64,000 nucleotides of DNA from Pseudofrankia coriaricola (GTDB taxonomy: Bacteria > Actinomycetota > Actinomycetes > Frankiales > Frankiaceae), in contig NZ_MBLO01000022.1 of NCBI RefSeq assembly GCF_001854805.1, positions 1 through 64,000 on the forward strand. The letters are read 5' to 3'. Position numbers and translations under genes: made by a program. Positions 37,292 through 44,896 of the stretch are shown here, piece by piece (positions within the stretch are counted from its first letter, which is position 1; each line of letters starts with the position of its first letter). The notes beneath the pieces were generated by a model. It saw only the letters and a list, made by a program, of their open reading frames with translations. It was not told where the DNA came from and ran no database searches.

Positions 37292-37628
37292 GCCCGCTCC
37301 GCGCCGCGGTCGCCGCTCGGGCGTGGTGGGCTGACGGCGTTACGATGTTGTCATGACCGAGATGCCGCTGCCCGAGGGCGAGCAACTGACCCTCGTGGCC
37401 CGCGAGGCCGCCGAGTCGGGCCAGGTCGTCTACCTGACCGATCATGGCCGGCGGCTGGCGGCGATCGTGCCGGCAGGTCTGGCGGAACTTATCGAGCGCG
37501 GCGAAGCGCGCGGCGGCCGGCGGGTCCTGGGCGCCCGCGGCGCGGGGCGCAGCGGGCAGCACGACATCTCTGAGCGGATCGAGGAGATCCTCGCCAACGA
37601 GGTGACGTCGTAGCCCTCGTCGTCGACG
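37292..37628 (+). repeat. 337-bp repeat, copy 2
   Basis: The partner of 8891-9227. It contains the same TACGAT -10 box six bases before the antitoxin ATG. This copy runs on into an intact toxin coding sequence. Confidence 0.85.
37353..37613 (+). CDS. Phd/YefM-type antitoxin paired with a PIN toxin
   Basis: 86 residues, near-identical to the orphan copy at 8952-9212 (differences such as MTEMPLPEGEQLTLVAREAA). The Phd/YefM fold (LVAREAAESGQVVYLTDHGR) should bind the promoter, and the C-terminal tail should block the toxin. The stop TAG lies inside the start region of the toxin frame, so the two are translationally coupled. A leaderless mRNA is predicted from TACGAT at 37341. The likely function is a type II toxin-antitoxin module that stabilises this mobile DNA. 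Confidence 0.85.
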   Translation: MTEMPLPEGEQLTLVAREAAESGQVVYLTDHGRRLAAIVPAGLAELIERGEARGGRRVLGARGAGRSGQHDISERIEEILANEVTS

Positions 37629-38017
37629 CTGGCCCGCTCTATGCCTACGTCGACGCCGACGACCAGCATCACGAGGCGTGCGCCGACCTGCTGGAGACAC
37701 ATCCCGGCCCGCTGATCGTCCCGACCCTCGTCCTCACTGAGGTCGTCTACCTGCTCAGTTCCCGTCTCGGCACCCGCGCCGAACTGCGATTCCTCGGCGA
37801 CCTCGCGTCCGGCGCCTTCGACATCGAGCCCGTCCACTCCACCGACTGGCTCCGTATCGCAGACCTTGTCAGCCGGTACCAGAACCTCCCACTCGGCACC
37901 GTCGACGCCTCCGTCATCGCCTGCGCCGAACGCCTCGGCATCGACGAGGTCGCCACCGTCGACCGACGCCACTTCGCCATCGTCAAGGCAAACCGGACAC
38001 TGAGCCTCCTACCCTGA
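37610..38017 (+). CDS. VapC-like PIN-domain toxin ribonuclease, unusual start
   Basis: About 135 codons, reading VALVVDAGPLYAYVDADD through TLSLLP before TGA at 38015. The PIN-domain acidic residues are present: VVDAG near the N-terminus, LTEVVYLL (Glu, about 45), GTVDASVIACAERL (Asp, about 95) and ATVDRRHFAIV (Asp, about 115), so the protein should be a metal-dependent RNase. No ATG, GTG or TTG in this frame precedes the first strand. The frame is closed upstream by TGA at 37570-37572, so the first codon must be GTC, GTA or CTC near 37607-37616, or translation reinitiates after the antitoxin stop. The whole coding sequence is otherwise intact. The start given is a best guess. Confidence 0.7.
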   Translation, partial: VALVVDAGPLYAYVDADDQHHEACADLLETHPGPLIVPTLVLTEVVYLLSSRLGTRAELRFLGDLASGAFDIEPVHSTDWLRIADLVSRYQNLPLGTVDASVIACAERLGIDEVATVDRRHFAIVKANRTLSLLP

Positions 38018-38026
38018 GGCGGATCG

Positions 38027-38320
38027 TCAGGTCGTAGCCCGCGAACCCGTACCTCCGCGAGGCCCGGCTGGGTCACCGGGGCGGTCCCGGATCAGGATCG
38101 CCCTGGCGAACACCTCTGCCTCGGCCTGCAGACCCAGCACCCGCTCGAGGGGCGAGAGCGCCAGGATCGCCTTCACCTGAGTACGCAGCTCAGGGTCGGA
38201 CTCCCACGAGAGCGCGCGGGCACGCGCCCGCGCCGCTGCGGCCTTCGCACGCCAGTGCGCGGCCTCGGCTCGCCGGCGAGCACGCTCCTCCACCGCCAAA
38301 TCTTCGGCCATGGTGGACAT
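38027..38320 (-). CDS. small hypothetical helical protein
   Basis: About 97 residues from the ATG at 38320 (MSTMAEDLAVEERARRR). The first half is an Ala/Arg-rich helix, possibly coiled coil. The second half (ELRTQVKAILALSPLERVLG, then EAEVFARAILI) is the more conserved-looking part and resembles short actinobacterial proteins of unknown role. It converges on the toxin gene with a 9-bp gap. Codon use looks real, but the opposite strand is open in places, so I hold this call loosely. Confidence 0.45.
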   Translation of the reverse strand: MSTMAEDLAVEERARRRAEAAHWRAKAAAARARARALSWESDPELRTQVKAILALSPLERVLGLQAEAEVFARAILIRDRPGDPAGPRGGTGSRATT

Positions 38321-38897
38321 TTTCCCCTCGACCGCTGCTACGGCCGCACTCCACACGCGGGTCCGCCACAGGATCGCGATGCCACGCGAGTCGGCCCTGC
38401 GCCACGGGGTGCAGGGCTCGGGTAAGCACCGCTGGCGGGATCGGCTCCAGCGCCGCGTCCCACGCGGATCCGGAGTTCCCCGTTTCCCCGCCCCGACCCG
38501 TGCGAGCGGACGACGGCTGGGAGGGTGACTGTGTCGCTGCCCGGTGGTCAGAACGGCTGCGAAAAACTGTCTTCGCGGATGCCACCGTGGACGTCATCGT
38601 CGGCCACATCGTGCTGAACTGGGTCATCGCCGAGGCAATCCGCACGGGCATCGCCGATCCGGCCGGACTCGTTTGGTGGTCGGGAGGGACGCCAGCGGCG
38701 GGTCGGGCCGCGCGGGCCCGGACGCGGAGCAGGCGACTGCTGCTGGTGAGAGCGCGGTCGGCGGTGTGGGCGGCCGGGCCAGGCCGGACAGGTTCGTCCT
38801 GCGGTTGGAGCGGCGCCTCGGTGACCGTGGCGCGCAGCCTGTCAGCGAGGTGCCCTCTCGCACACTTGGATGTCGGAGCCATCAGGCTGTCTTAGCC
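38321..38897. other. 577-bp stretch without a supported gene
   Basis: Long frames run on both strands here (38500-38895 plus, 38190-38882 minus), but both read as low-complexity Arg/Ser/Pro sequence without recognisable motifs. A segment such as VFADATVDVIVGHIVLNWVI on the plus strand is the only part that looks protein-like. I leave it unassigned. Confidence 0.35.
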
Positions 38898-38925
38898 GGC
38901 AGACTGTCTAACCCGGTAGTCTGCC
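38898..38925. promoter_or_regulatory. palindrome upstream of the SAM methyltransferase gene
   Basis: GGCAGACT and AGTCTGCC are perfect 8-base arms separated by 12 bases. The palindrome ends 31 bases before the preferred ATG of the methyltransferase gene. It could be a repressor operator or an mRNA hairpin that limits translation. Confidence 0.45.
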
Positions 38926-38956
38926 TGGTGTGGAACGCGGAATCCCGGCGGGTGAC

Positions 38957-39793
38957 ATGAACATCGGGGCGGTTTGCCGGTACTACGACCGCACGGAGTC
39001 ACGGCTGGGTTACCTGTATCTGCTGCGGGGGACGAAGCACTTCGGCTGGTACGAGGCCGGGGACTCCGGGTGGCGGTTCTCGCCGGCGATGCGCCGGATG
39101 GAGCATCAGCTCGGACGTCGTCTCGGTCTCGACGCTGGCTCTCGGGTGCTCGACGCGGGCTGCGGCATGGGCGAGGTCGCGCGCACGCTGGCGGCCGATT
39201 TCGGCCTGGATGTCACCGGGATAGACATTCTCGTTTTCAACCTCGATGAGGCCTGGCGCCGAAGTGAGCGAGCTGGACTTACCGGTAGCACCCGGTTCGT
39301 CGAGGGCGACTACCACGATCTCTCCCAGTTCGAGGACGGGGTGTTCGACGGGGTCTACACGATGGAGACGTTCGTGCATGCCGCCGATCCCGAGTGGGTG
39401 CTGGCCGAGTTCCATCGGGTTCTGCGCCCAGGTGGGCGGCTCGTGATGTTCGAGTACTCGCGGACGCCGGCGGAGCGGTTGGCGCCGGCCGCGCGGGCGG
39501 CGTTCGATGCCGTGTGCGAGCTCGGCGCGATGCCAGCCTGGCACCGTCTCAACCACGGCGACCTCGAAAACCTGCTCGCCTCGGCCTCGTTCAAGGTCGA
39601 GCCGGTGGAGGACGTGACCGCCCGCATGCTGCCGATGCTGCGCGCGTTCGCGGTCCTCGGCCGCGTTCCCTACGCCACCGCGCGGCGACTGGGCAAGACG
39701 GAGAAGGCCGTCAACGCGATGAGCGGCGTGGAGATGTGGAAACACCAGGACGCGTGGCGGTACAACATCTACACGGCCACCAAGAACGCGTAG
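38957..39793 (+). CDS. SAM-dependent class I methyltransferase
   Basis: 278 residues from the ATG at 38957, with CGGCGGGTG upstream. A GTG at 38930 would add nine residues but sits right against a palindrome. The Rossmann fold is clear: motif I VLDAGCGMGEVARTLA (about 65), VTGIDI, a post-I acidic residue, VEGDYHDLSQFEDGVFDGVY, and LAEFHRVLRPGGRLVMFEY (motif III region). It is closest in style to the UbiE/sterol-C-methyltransferase group (N-terminal YYDRTESRLGYLYLLRGTKH), which methylates small lipophilic substrates. No biosynthetic neighbours reveal the substrate. Intact and probably expressed alone. Confidence 0.82.
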   Translation: MNIGAVCRYYDRTESRLGYLYLLRGTKHFGWYEAGDSGWRFSPAMRRMEHQLGRRLGLDAGSRVLDAGCGMGEVARTLAADFGLDVTGIDILVFNLDEAWRRSERAGLTGSTRFVEGDYHDLSQFEDGVFDGVYTMETFVHAADPEWVLAEFHRVLRPGGRLVMFEYSRTPAERLAPAARAAFDAVCELGAMPAWHRLNHGDLENLLASASFKVEPVEDVTARMLPMLRAFAVLGRVPYATARRLGKTEKAVNAMSGVEMWKHQDAWRYNIYTATKNA

Positions 39794-40036
39794 GCCTTCC
39801 GAAAGCGGTCGGCGCGTGCCCGCTCATGAAGCTGCGGTGATCAAGGCGGATTCGCCAGGGGTGTACCTGGCTGGCTGGGCCACGCCGTCGCACGGCACCG
39901 GCACCGCCGTCGGCGGCTGTGAGCGTGCCGAGTGCGTGACTGGCTGACGTCTCCTGGCTAGCCAGCTAGATCGTCGATCACGCGTAGGGTGATGTGAGCA
40001 GGACTGGGTACTGGCCGTGGAGGGGGATCGCTGGCG

Positions 40037-40165
40037 CGTCGCTTTAATACGGCGGGACCGTGTTTGCCGGATCGCCATTATATGGTTCCGGCGTTGTCGC
40101 GGCTGCCGGAGGCGCCGGGGCTGGTGGACCTCAACGCCTACTTCGTCGTACATGCGCCGCAGTAA
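40037..40165 (+). pseudogene. N-terminal fragment of an AAA-type ATPase gene
   Basis: The frame reads RRFNTAGPCLPDRHYM, then LSRLPEAPGLVDLNAYFVVHAP, and stops at TAA. FNTAGPC...PEAPGLVD...YFVVHAPRQTGKTT is the well-known start of a group of bacterial AAA proteins with C-terminal PD-(D/E)xK domains. Here the P-loop codons after HAP are destroyed. The C-terminal part of such a protein lies at 42153-42792. The middle, about 300 codons in intact relatives, is missing. Confidence 0.7.
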
Positions 40166-40175
40166 AATGGCGAAC
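40132..40175. repeat. 44-bp direct repeat, copy 1
   Basis: Matches 43019-43062 with only a handful of mismatches. It covers the AYFVVHAP codons and the following CGCAGTAAAATGGCGAAC. Both copies break the P-loop at the same base, which suggests one decayed gene that was duplicated, or two joins to the same element end. Confidence 0.75.
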
Positions 40176-40441
40176 TACAATGCGGATGGTGACCCGGGTC
40201 GCACAGCAATCACGGCTGCCGGGCGGATGGCTCCGGAGGAAGTGATGCACTTGGCGGACCTGCTCCGCGAACGGCGCCCCCGGCGCTGCTCCTGCACCAA
40301 CCACGGATAGCACGTCCAAGACCTGCGGCGGCCCGGCAATCCTCCCGGATTATCGGCCGCTCCTGTGTTCCAAGCCCTGCGGGGCCTACCCCCATACCCC
40401 GGGCTGAGCGGGGCTCCTCCGGCGGGCAGGCAAGCTCTGCT

Positions 40442-40535
40442 TTGCCCCAGGGTTCTCGGCTGTGCAAGACCCGCCGTCGATGACTGTGCCAATCGTTCGG
40501 GTGCGGGTCTTGCACGGCCGGGGTTCCTGGGGCAA
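40442..40535. repeat. long inverted repeat with 28-base loop
   Basis: The arms are 40442-40474 and 40503-40535. The inner 13 bases are perfect (GTGCAAGACCCGC against GCGGGTCTTGCAC), and the outer 20 bases match with about five differences, including TGGGGCAA. Weaker similarity (CGGAGGAG) continues beyond. No gene is seen in 40176-40784. It could be a folded RNA, a fold-back element or two inverted copies of a short repeat. Confidence 0.7.
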
Positions 40536-40784
40536 CCCTCCGGGGGGCTGCGCGACGGAGGAGACACGCGGACTCACACCGTCCCTCCCCCTCCTCTGGT
40601 GGAAGGGCCGGGGTCCGGGGCAGAGACCCGGCGCGTCAATCGCCCACCGACTTAATCCAGGAACGCCAGGTTTCCGTAGAACACCCAGAATAATGTCGCT
40701 GCGGGCGTCCGGCAACGAGATTCTATCCCACCTTTCCCCTGCGCTATCTTGGCAAGGCGTTCACAGTTCACTTGATCGGCGTTT

Positions 40785-41204
40785 TCATCTTGAGACAGCC
40801 TGCCCCGCCAGCTTTACACGTGAAAGTTCGGCGGTCGCAGCTGCGTGATCCAGATCTTCAAGCATTTTCCGGATCTTCAGTTTATGGTCGTCAGACGTGT
40901 GGGGGTAACCTAGCTGCTTTTCTAGCGTCTTCCGTGCCCGCTTGACTTGCCATCTCTCCGAATACCATTCGGCCTGCGTCTTTAGCTGGAAGAGCATGGT
41001 GCCTGCAACTACCGATACCGTTGGAGCGACGTACATCAAGACTTGACCAAGGACCGTGTGGGTGCCTACCGTCTGAGCAATCGCTACCATACCCGTTCCA
41101 CCACCGACGCCCCCAAGACCCGCATTGAGTGAGGCCTGAACTGGGGGATGATTTTCCGTGCGCTTCCGAGGCCGGCGAGTCTCCGAGGCGTTTGCTTCGG
41201 TCAC
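40785..41204 (-). CDS. small predicted membrane protein
   Basis: 139 residues. Residues about 28-72 form a Gly-rich membrane hairpin (LGGVGGGTGMVAIAQTVGTH, then VLMYVAPTVSVVAGTMLFQL). The C-terminal half is charged and helical (KRARKTLEKQLGYPHTSDDHK, then KMLEDLDHAAATAELSRVKL) and should be cytoplasmic. The start codon overlaps the stop of the gene at 41201 by 4 bases, so the two proteins are co-translated and probably work together. Base composition is AT-richer than the flanks. I do not recognise the family. The layout recalls small membrane components next to actinobacterial conflict-system effectors, but this is a guess. Confidence 0.6.
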   Translation of the reverse strand: MTEANASETRRPRKRTENHPPVQASLNAGLGGVGGGTGMVAIAQTVGTHTVLGQVLMYVAPTVSVVAGTMLFQLKTQAEWYSERWQVKRARKTLEKQLGYPHTSDDHKLKIRKMLEDLDHAAATAELSRVKLAGQAVSR

Positions 41205-41449
41205 TCCGCGCCCCGCTTCATGGCTGCCGAGCGCCTGCGAACGAAGTCCATGATGAAGCGTTCCGCCTGGGCCGGGTTCTCTAGATCAAGCCTTTCTTCC
41301 TGGCCCGGAGACCCAGCGTCGACACGGTCATCAGATGACCTCGCAATCCGCAGCCAAATCGACAGAACATCACGCAAAGAAATGGCCAGGGCGACGCCAG
41401 AAAGGCCGCCCATTATGAATTCTACGTTCAACTCATGAGCCCCCGTCAC
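41201..41449 (-). CDS. small predicted membrane-associated protein
   Basis: 82 residues from the GTG at 41449, with AGAA a few bases upstream. The frame is open upstream to 41581, but that part reads poorly. A hydrophobic stretch (EFIMGGLSGVALAISLRDVL) is followed by IWLRIARSS and a charged tail (ENPAQAERFIMDFVRRRSAA). It is co-translated with the membrane protein downstream through a 4-base overlap. The two form a small AT-rich unit lying between the pieces of the broken ATPase-nuclease gene, as if it came in with an insertion. Function unknown. Confidence 0.5.
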   Translation of the reverse strand: MTGAHELNVEFIMGGLSGVALAISLRDVLSIWLRIARSSDDRVDAGSPGQEERLDLENPAQAERFIMDFVRRRSAAMKRGAE

Positions 41450-41840
41450 ATGATCATTCTTCGCAGCTAGACGATTTCTCGGAAATTTCCTTTCGGTCGA
41501 AAGTGCCAGGCGCTGCGAGGCCGTCACGATCAATCGTCCAGCAAGAGGTCGTGGCCGGCGGAAGCCGGCTGCCACGATCATGGCGCAAGAGACCGCAGAC
41601 GTCTAGGACGTACGCACTGTGCCTCGTCCATCCAGGGCTCCCCGTACAGCCCGCTGGTGTTAGGTCAGCTGGATACGGCTCGGTCAGAGGTAGAACTGGC
41701 GAGGTCAACCGGATCGGGCTGAGGTCCGGCCTCACAATCGCCGACGCGCCGACGCCCACGGGTGGGTGGCGGTCCCGACGCGCCCGGGGTGCCGAGCGAA
41801 GCGAGGCTGGGCCCCGGGGCGTGGCGGGGTGCCTTCTAGT
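41450..41840. other. 391-bp stretch without a supported gene
   Basis: It separates the membrane-protein pair from the IS30 fragment. A plus-strand frame runs through it, but its first half has no recognisable motif. It probably contains the promoter of the membrane pair and the outer end of the IS remnant. Confidence 0.35.
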
Positions 41841-41880
41841 GGTCCTCGCAACGCTCGGGCTTCTGGGGGTTGCGAGGACC
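41841..41880. repeat. perfect 12-bp inverted repeat before the IS30 fragment
   Basis: GGTCCTCGCAAC (41841-41852) and GTTGCGAGGACC (41869-41880) can form a stem with a 16-base loop. The right arm abuts the GTG at 41881 that begins the IS30-like frame. It may be part of the insertion-sequence end or a hairpin controlling transposase expression. Confidence 0.6.
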
Positions 41881-42150
41881 GTGGCGTTTTCGGGTTCGGA
41901 GTGGGGGGTGCTTCGGGAGTGGTTCCTGGAGTTGCTTGAGGAGGTCGGCAGTGTCACGGTGGCGGCTGACCGGATCGGTGTGAACCGGAATACCGCGTTG
42001 GGCTGGGCGCGGAGGGCGGGCGTGCGTTCGGTCTCGCCCCGTCAGGCGGGCCATCCCGGCAGGGCGGAGTACGACCGGCTGCGGGCTGCGGGCGTGCCGC
42101 GTGCGGGGGCTGCTCGGCGTGTCGGTGTCAACGTGCGCACGGCTCGGGTG
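41881..42150 (+). pseudogene. IS30-family transposase, 5' fragment
   Basis: About 90 codons with two helix-turn-helix segments: TVAADRIGVNRNTALGWARR and RAEYDRLRAAGVPRAGAARR followed by VGVNVRTAR. This is the N-terminal DNA-binding half of actinobacterial IS30 transposases. The frame then runs directly into unrelated sequence encoding the C-terminal part of an ATPase-nuclease (42153 onward). The catalytic DDE domain is missing, so the element is dead. The junction near 42150 marks the inner edge of an insertion or deletion. Confidence 0.65.
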
Positions 42151-42152
42151 AG

Positions 42153-42792
42153 CCACTCGTTCTGGACCCGTATGACGACGACACGGCCTATGTCCGTGAC
42201 CTGGGACTGATCGCCCCGGACGTCCCGGTCCGGCCGGCTAACCCGATCTATCGAGAGGTCATTGTCCGGGTGCTGTCGAGTAACTATCAGGACAGCGTCG
42301 CCACCGACCCACGTACCTTCGTGCGGCCCGGCGGGAGCTTCGACCTGCCCGTCGTGCTGGAAGTTCACCGACTGGTGGATCCAGAACGGCGAGCAGCTCA
42401 CCAGCACCGGCCACTACGCGGAGGCCGCCGCGCAGCTCGTCCTGCAGGGCTATCTGCAGCGGGCGGTCAACGGGACCGGCACGATCGATCGTGAGTACGC
42501 GATCGGCACCGGCCGGGTCGATCTGCACCTGCGCTGGCCCTACACCACCCCCGACGGCGTCTGCCACGTCCAGCGCGAGGGCTTTGAGATCAAGGTGTGG
42601 CGTACCAACCGCGCCAACCCCCAGCCAGCCGCGCTGCGCCAGCTCGACCGTTACCTGGACCGCCTCCGGCTCGACACCGGCGTCCTCGCGATCTTCGACC
42701 AGCGCAGCGGCGCCCCCTCGATCGACACCCGCACCGGCCTGTCCACCATCAACAGCCCCGCGGGCCGCACCATCACCCTCCTCACCGGCTGA
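42153..42792 (+). pseudogene. C-terminal part of an AAA ATPase/PD-(D/E)xK protein, frameshifted
   Basis: The first part reads PLVLDPYDDDTAYVRDLGLI and then VRPANPIYREVIVRVLSS through LPVVLE (to about 42363). The frame then shifts by one base and continues FTDWWIQNGEQLTSTGHYAE, QLVLQGYLQRAVNGTG and the nuclease core EYAIGTGRVDLHLRWP...GFEIKVWR, with the Asp and the ExK of a PD-(D/E)xK site. It ends at TGA 42790. The N-terminal part of the same kind of gene lies at 40037-40165, two kilobases upstream on the same strand. The central ATPase region is absent, so the gene is certainly inactive. Confidence 0.72.
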
Positions 42793-43018
42793 GGCCAGGG
42801 CGAGGCCCGGTCCTGCGCGACGCAACGCAGGTAGCACAACGTGCTCGGCGACTCCCGGACGCCTGGGGAGGTTCGGCCGGGGGTGCTGGCCTGGGATGGG
42901 CTTGAATCGTCCGTCAAGTTCCCGGACAAGCCCGAGGCGTTAGTCGCCGGGCAGGAGACGCTGAGTCAGATCAGAGCGTGAGGGCGCGGAGGTCGGCGGA
43001 TGACCCCGACCAGGTCTG

Positions 43019-43062
43019 CAACGGCTACTTCGTTGTCCACGCGCCGCAGTAAAACGGCGAAC
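43019..43062. repeat. 44-bp direct repeat, copy 2
   Basis: Second copy of 40132-40175, encoding GYFVVHAP and then a stop. Nothing else of the ATPase gene is present around it. The flanks on both sides differ from copy 1. Confidence 0.75.
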
Positions 43063-43109
43063 CAGACGATCCATCGGCGCCGAGGTCATCGGCGCCCGGC
43101 TCACACGTC

Positions 43110-43272
43110 CTAAAAGACGGCTCCGGTGTCGAGTGCCCCGCGGGCGGGGCGGAGCTGTTCGCCGAGGTCGCGGACGGCTGGCAGTCGTGCCCTGTCTGGG
43201 TCGGCGCTGAGATAGCGGTGGATGCCGGCTGCTCGGTTGGCGGTGCGGCCGTGGGCGAGCTCTACCGCACCC
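43110..43272 (-). pseudogene. C-terminal remnant of an XRE-TPR regulator
   Basis: Directly downstream of the pterin dehydratase-like gene the minus strand reads AAGIHRYLSADPDRARLPAV and RDLGEQLRP, then GALDTGAVF and TAG. The end of the intact regulator at 50758 reads ASAIYRQLTANPDWSRLPAI and CDLAAQLP, with equivalent spacing. This is the tail of a lost paralogue; the DNA-binding and TPR parts are gone. Confidence 0.55.
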
Positions 43273-43278
43273 TGGGTG

Positions 43279-43599
43279 TTAGACGGGTGTGGCGTCGTGG
43301 GCGGCGGCGATGGCGTCGATGCGGGTGGCGAGGTCGAAGTCGGCGGCGGTGAGGCGGTGGCCGGCGTCGTGGGTGGTGATGGCGAAGCGGATGGTGTCCC
43401 AGCGTAGGTCGATGTCGGCGTGGTGGCCGATGAGGCGTTCGACGTCGGCGACGTGGACGATCAGTGCGACGGAGCCGTGGTAACGGAGCCGGAAGGTGCG
43501 GGTGATCTCGTCGCCGGTCCGGGTCCAGCCGGGGTGGTCGGCGAGCTGGATGGCGATCTCGTCGTCGGTGAGCGGGGTAGGCACGTCGGAAATGGTCAC
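43279..43599 (-). CDS. pterin-4a-carbinolamine dehydratase-like protein
   Basis: 106 residues from a GTG that overlaps the stop of the regulator gene as GTGA. PLTDDEIAIQLADHPGWTRT begins the typical PCD fold, followed by ITRTFRLRYHGSVALIVHVA and ERLIGHHADIDLRWDTIRFA. TTHDAGHRLTAADFDLATRI ends the domain. The HH-D-D motif (GHHADIDLRWD) and the later H (THDAGHRLT) are the family's active-site signature, so dehydration of 4a-hydroxytetrahydropterin is chemically possible. Actinobacteria often carry such genes without aromatic hydroxylases. Coupling to an XRE-TPR regulator beside a RiPP-like locus is the only context. Confidence 0.85.
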   Translation of the reverse strand: MTISDVPTPLTDDEIAIQLADHPGWTRTGDEITRTFRLRYHGSVALIVHVADVERLIGHHADIDLRWDTIRFAITTHDAGHRLTAADFDLATRIDAIAAAHDATPV

Positions 43600-44759
43600 G
43601 CCTCCGTTGCGGCGAGGACCTCGGCGAGGTCGGTGGCGACACGGGCATCCTTCCATGGCCGCATGCCATGACGGAGGGCGGCGAGTTCCCTTCGTAGCCG
43701 GGCGGATCCGGTTTCGGTGGCGATGGGGACGACCTGACGGGCGAGGTGCAGGGCCTTGTCGGGTTGGCCTGCCTGGGCGCAGGCGGTGGCGTGGCGGGTG
43801 AGGTAGACGCCGTGGTCGCGTCGGGCGGTGGGTGGGATGTCGGTGAGGAGGTGGTCCCAGAGGGCTACGGCTTCGTGGGCGAGGCCGAGGCGGCCGTAGC
43901 AGGTGGCACGTTGGATCTGTAGGTATCCGGGGGTGCGGTGGCAGGCGTTGCCCCAGGGCAGGTCGTCGTCGAGGCGGTCGGTGAGGGTGTCGGCGGTGTC
44001 GAGCGAGGTGTCGACGGTGGCGCGGTCGCCGAGTAGGGAGGCGCCGTGTGCCCGCTGCTGCAAGGTCATGAGTCGGACCTTGGGCGCGAGGGCGTCGCTT
44101 GTGGCGAGGGCGGCGTCGCACAGGTCGAGTACGCCGGCGCCGTCGCCGAGGTCGGTGCGGACCGAGGCGTGGTTGATGAGCGCGTAGGCGGTGAGGTGCG
44201 AGTCGCCGGAGCGCAGGGCGAACTCCTGGGCGATGCCACGCCAGAAGGCTGACGCGGCGAGGTCGCCGGCGTCCTGGTAGAGCCAGCCCACGAGAGCGGC
44301 GTAGGCGGTGCCGATACGTAGGAGGTCTCGGTGGGTGTCCGCGGTGGTGGCGCGGGCCAGCCGGTCGATGAGTTCGAACTGGGTCGCGACGATGCGGATG
44401 AGGTCGCGCGGGCCGAGCAACATGTCGGCCCGGTAATGCCCTTCGAGCTGCGTTTCGAAGTAGTCGGTCACCGCCGGGTCGACGGATCGGGCGGTGACCG
44501 GCCCTGTCGCCAGGGCGGGGCCGGCGACCGAGGTGCTGATGCCCGTGGCGTCGGTGGCTGGGGGTCTGCCCGCGAGTTCGACGAGTTCGCCGCCGGCGTT
44601 CAGCGTTTTGTCGAGCGCTGCGGCGATGCGCAGGCTGGGGGAGCTGCGGCCGCTTTCGAGGGCCCAGATGTGGGATTTTCCGCAGTGTGCCCGGCGGGCC
44701 AGTTCACGGATTGGCAGTTCGCCTCGCCAGCGTCGCAGGGCCTCGCCGAAGGTTTCCAC
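43596..44759 (-). CDS. XRE-family regulator with TPR-like C-terminus
   Basis: 387 residues from the GTG at 44759 (VETFGEALRRWRGELPIREL). An ATG at 44795 is an alternative. Residues 1-60 are an XRE helix-turn-helix (LARRAHCGKSHIWALESGRS, SPSLRIAAALD). The remaining 300 residues are helical TPR-like repeats (LLRIGTAYAALVGWLYQDAG, FWRGIAQEFALRSGDSHLTA). Such actinobacterial regulators sense peptides or cell state and control the genes transcribed away from them. It is divergent from the PCMT-like methyltransferase gene, and the shared 137-bp promoter region carries a symmetric TGTCCG array. It should regulate the RiPP-like locus and itself. Confidence 0.82.
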   Translation of the reverse strand: METFGEALRRWRGELPIRELARRAHCGKSHIWALESGRSSPSLRIAAALDKTLNAGGELVELAGRPPATDATGISTSVAGPALATGPVTARSVDPAVTDYFETQLEGHYRADMLLGPRDLIRIVATQFELIDRLARATTADTHRDLLRIGTAYAALVGWLYQDAGDLAASAFWRGIAQEFALRSGDSHLTAYALINHASVRTDLGDGAGVLDLCDAALATSDALAPKVRLMTLQQRAHGASLLGDRATVDTSLDTADTLTDRLDDDLPWGNACHRTPGYLQIQRATCYGRLGLAHEAVALWDHLLTDIPPTARRDHGVYLTRHATACAQAGQPDKALHLARQVVPIATETGSARLRRELAALRHGMRPWKDARVATDLAEVLAATEA

Positions 44760-44804
44760 TCCGCCATCATCCCGGCGATGCCCCAGGCCAGCCATCGCGA
44801 CGTG

Positions 44805-44836
44805 TGTCCGTTGGTGTCCGCGGACAGCGGCGGACA
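44805..44836. promoter_or_regulatory. symmetric TGTCCG operator array
   Basis: Four half-sites are arranged with perfect symmetry: TGTCCG (44805), TGTCCGCGGACA (44815-44826, a perfect 12-base palindrome) and CGGACA (44831). Neighbouring half-sites on each side are spaced 10 bases apart, one helical turn. The array lies between the divergent regulator and methyltransferase genes, where two dimers of the XRE regulator could bind side by side. Confidence 0.65.
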
Positions 44837-44896
44837 GCGAAGTCCTTCCTCTCGGCAATGTCCGGCGGAACGATGCCGTTGGAAGGGAGGACGTGC

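Noticed and set aside
38190-38895. Overlapping frames on both strands before the SAM methyltransferase gene
   Set aside because: Neither strand shows motifs, ribosome site or sensible composition.
39955-39964. TGGCTAGCCA palindrome
   Set aside because: Short, isolated and not near a start codon; expected by chance in 64 kb.
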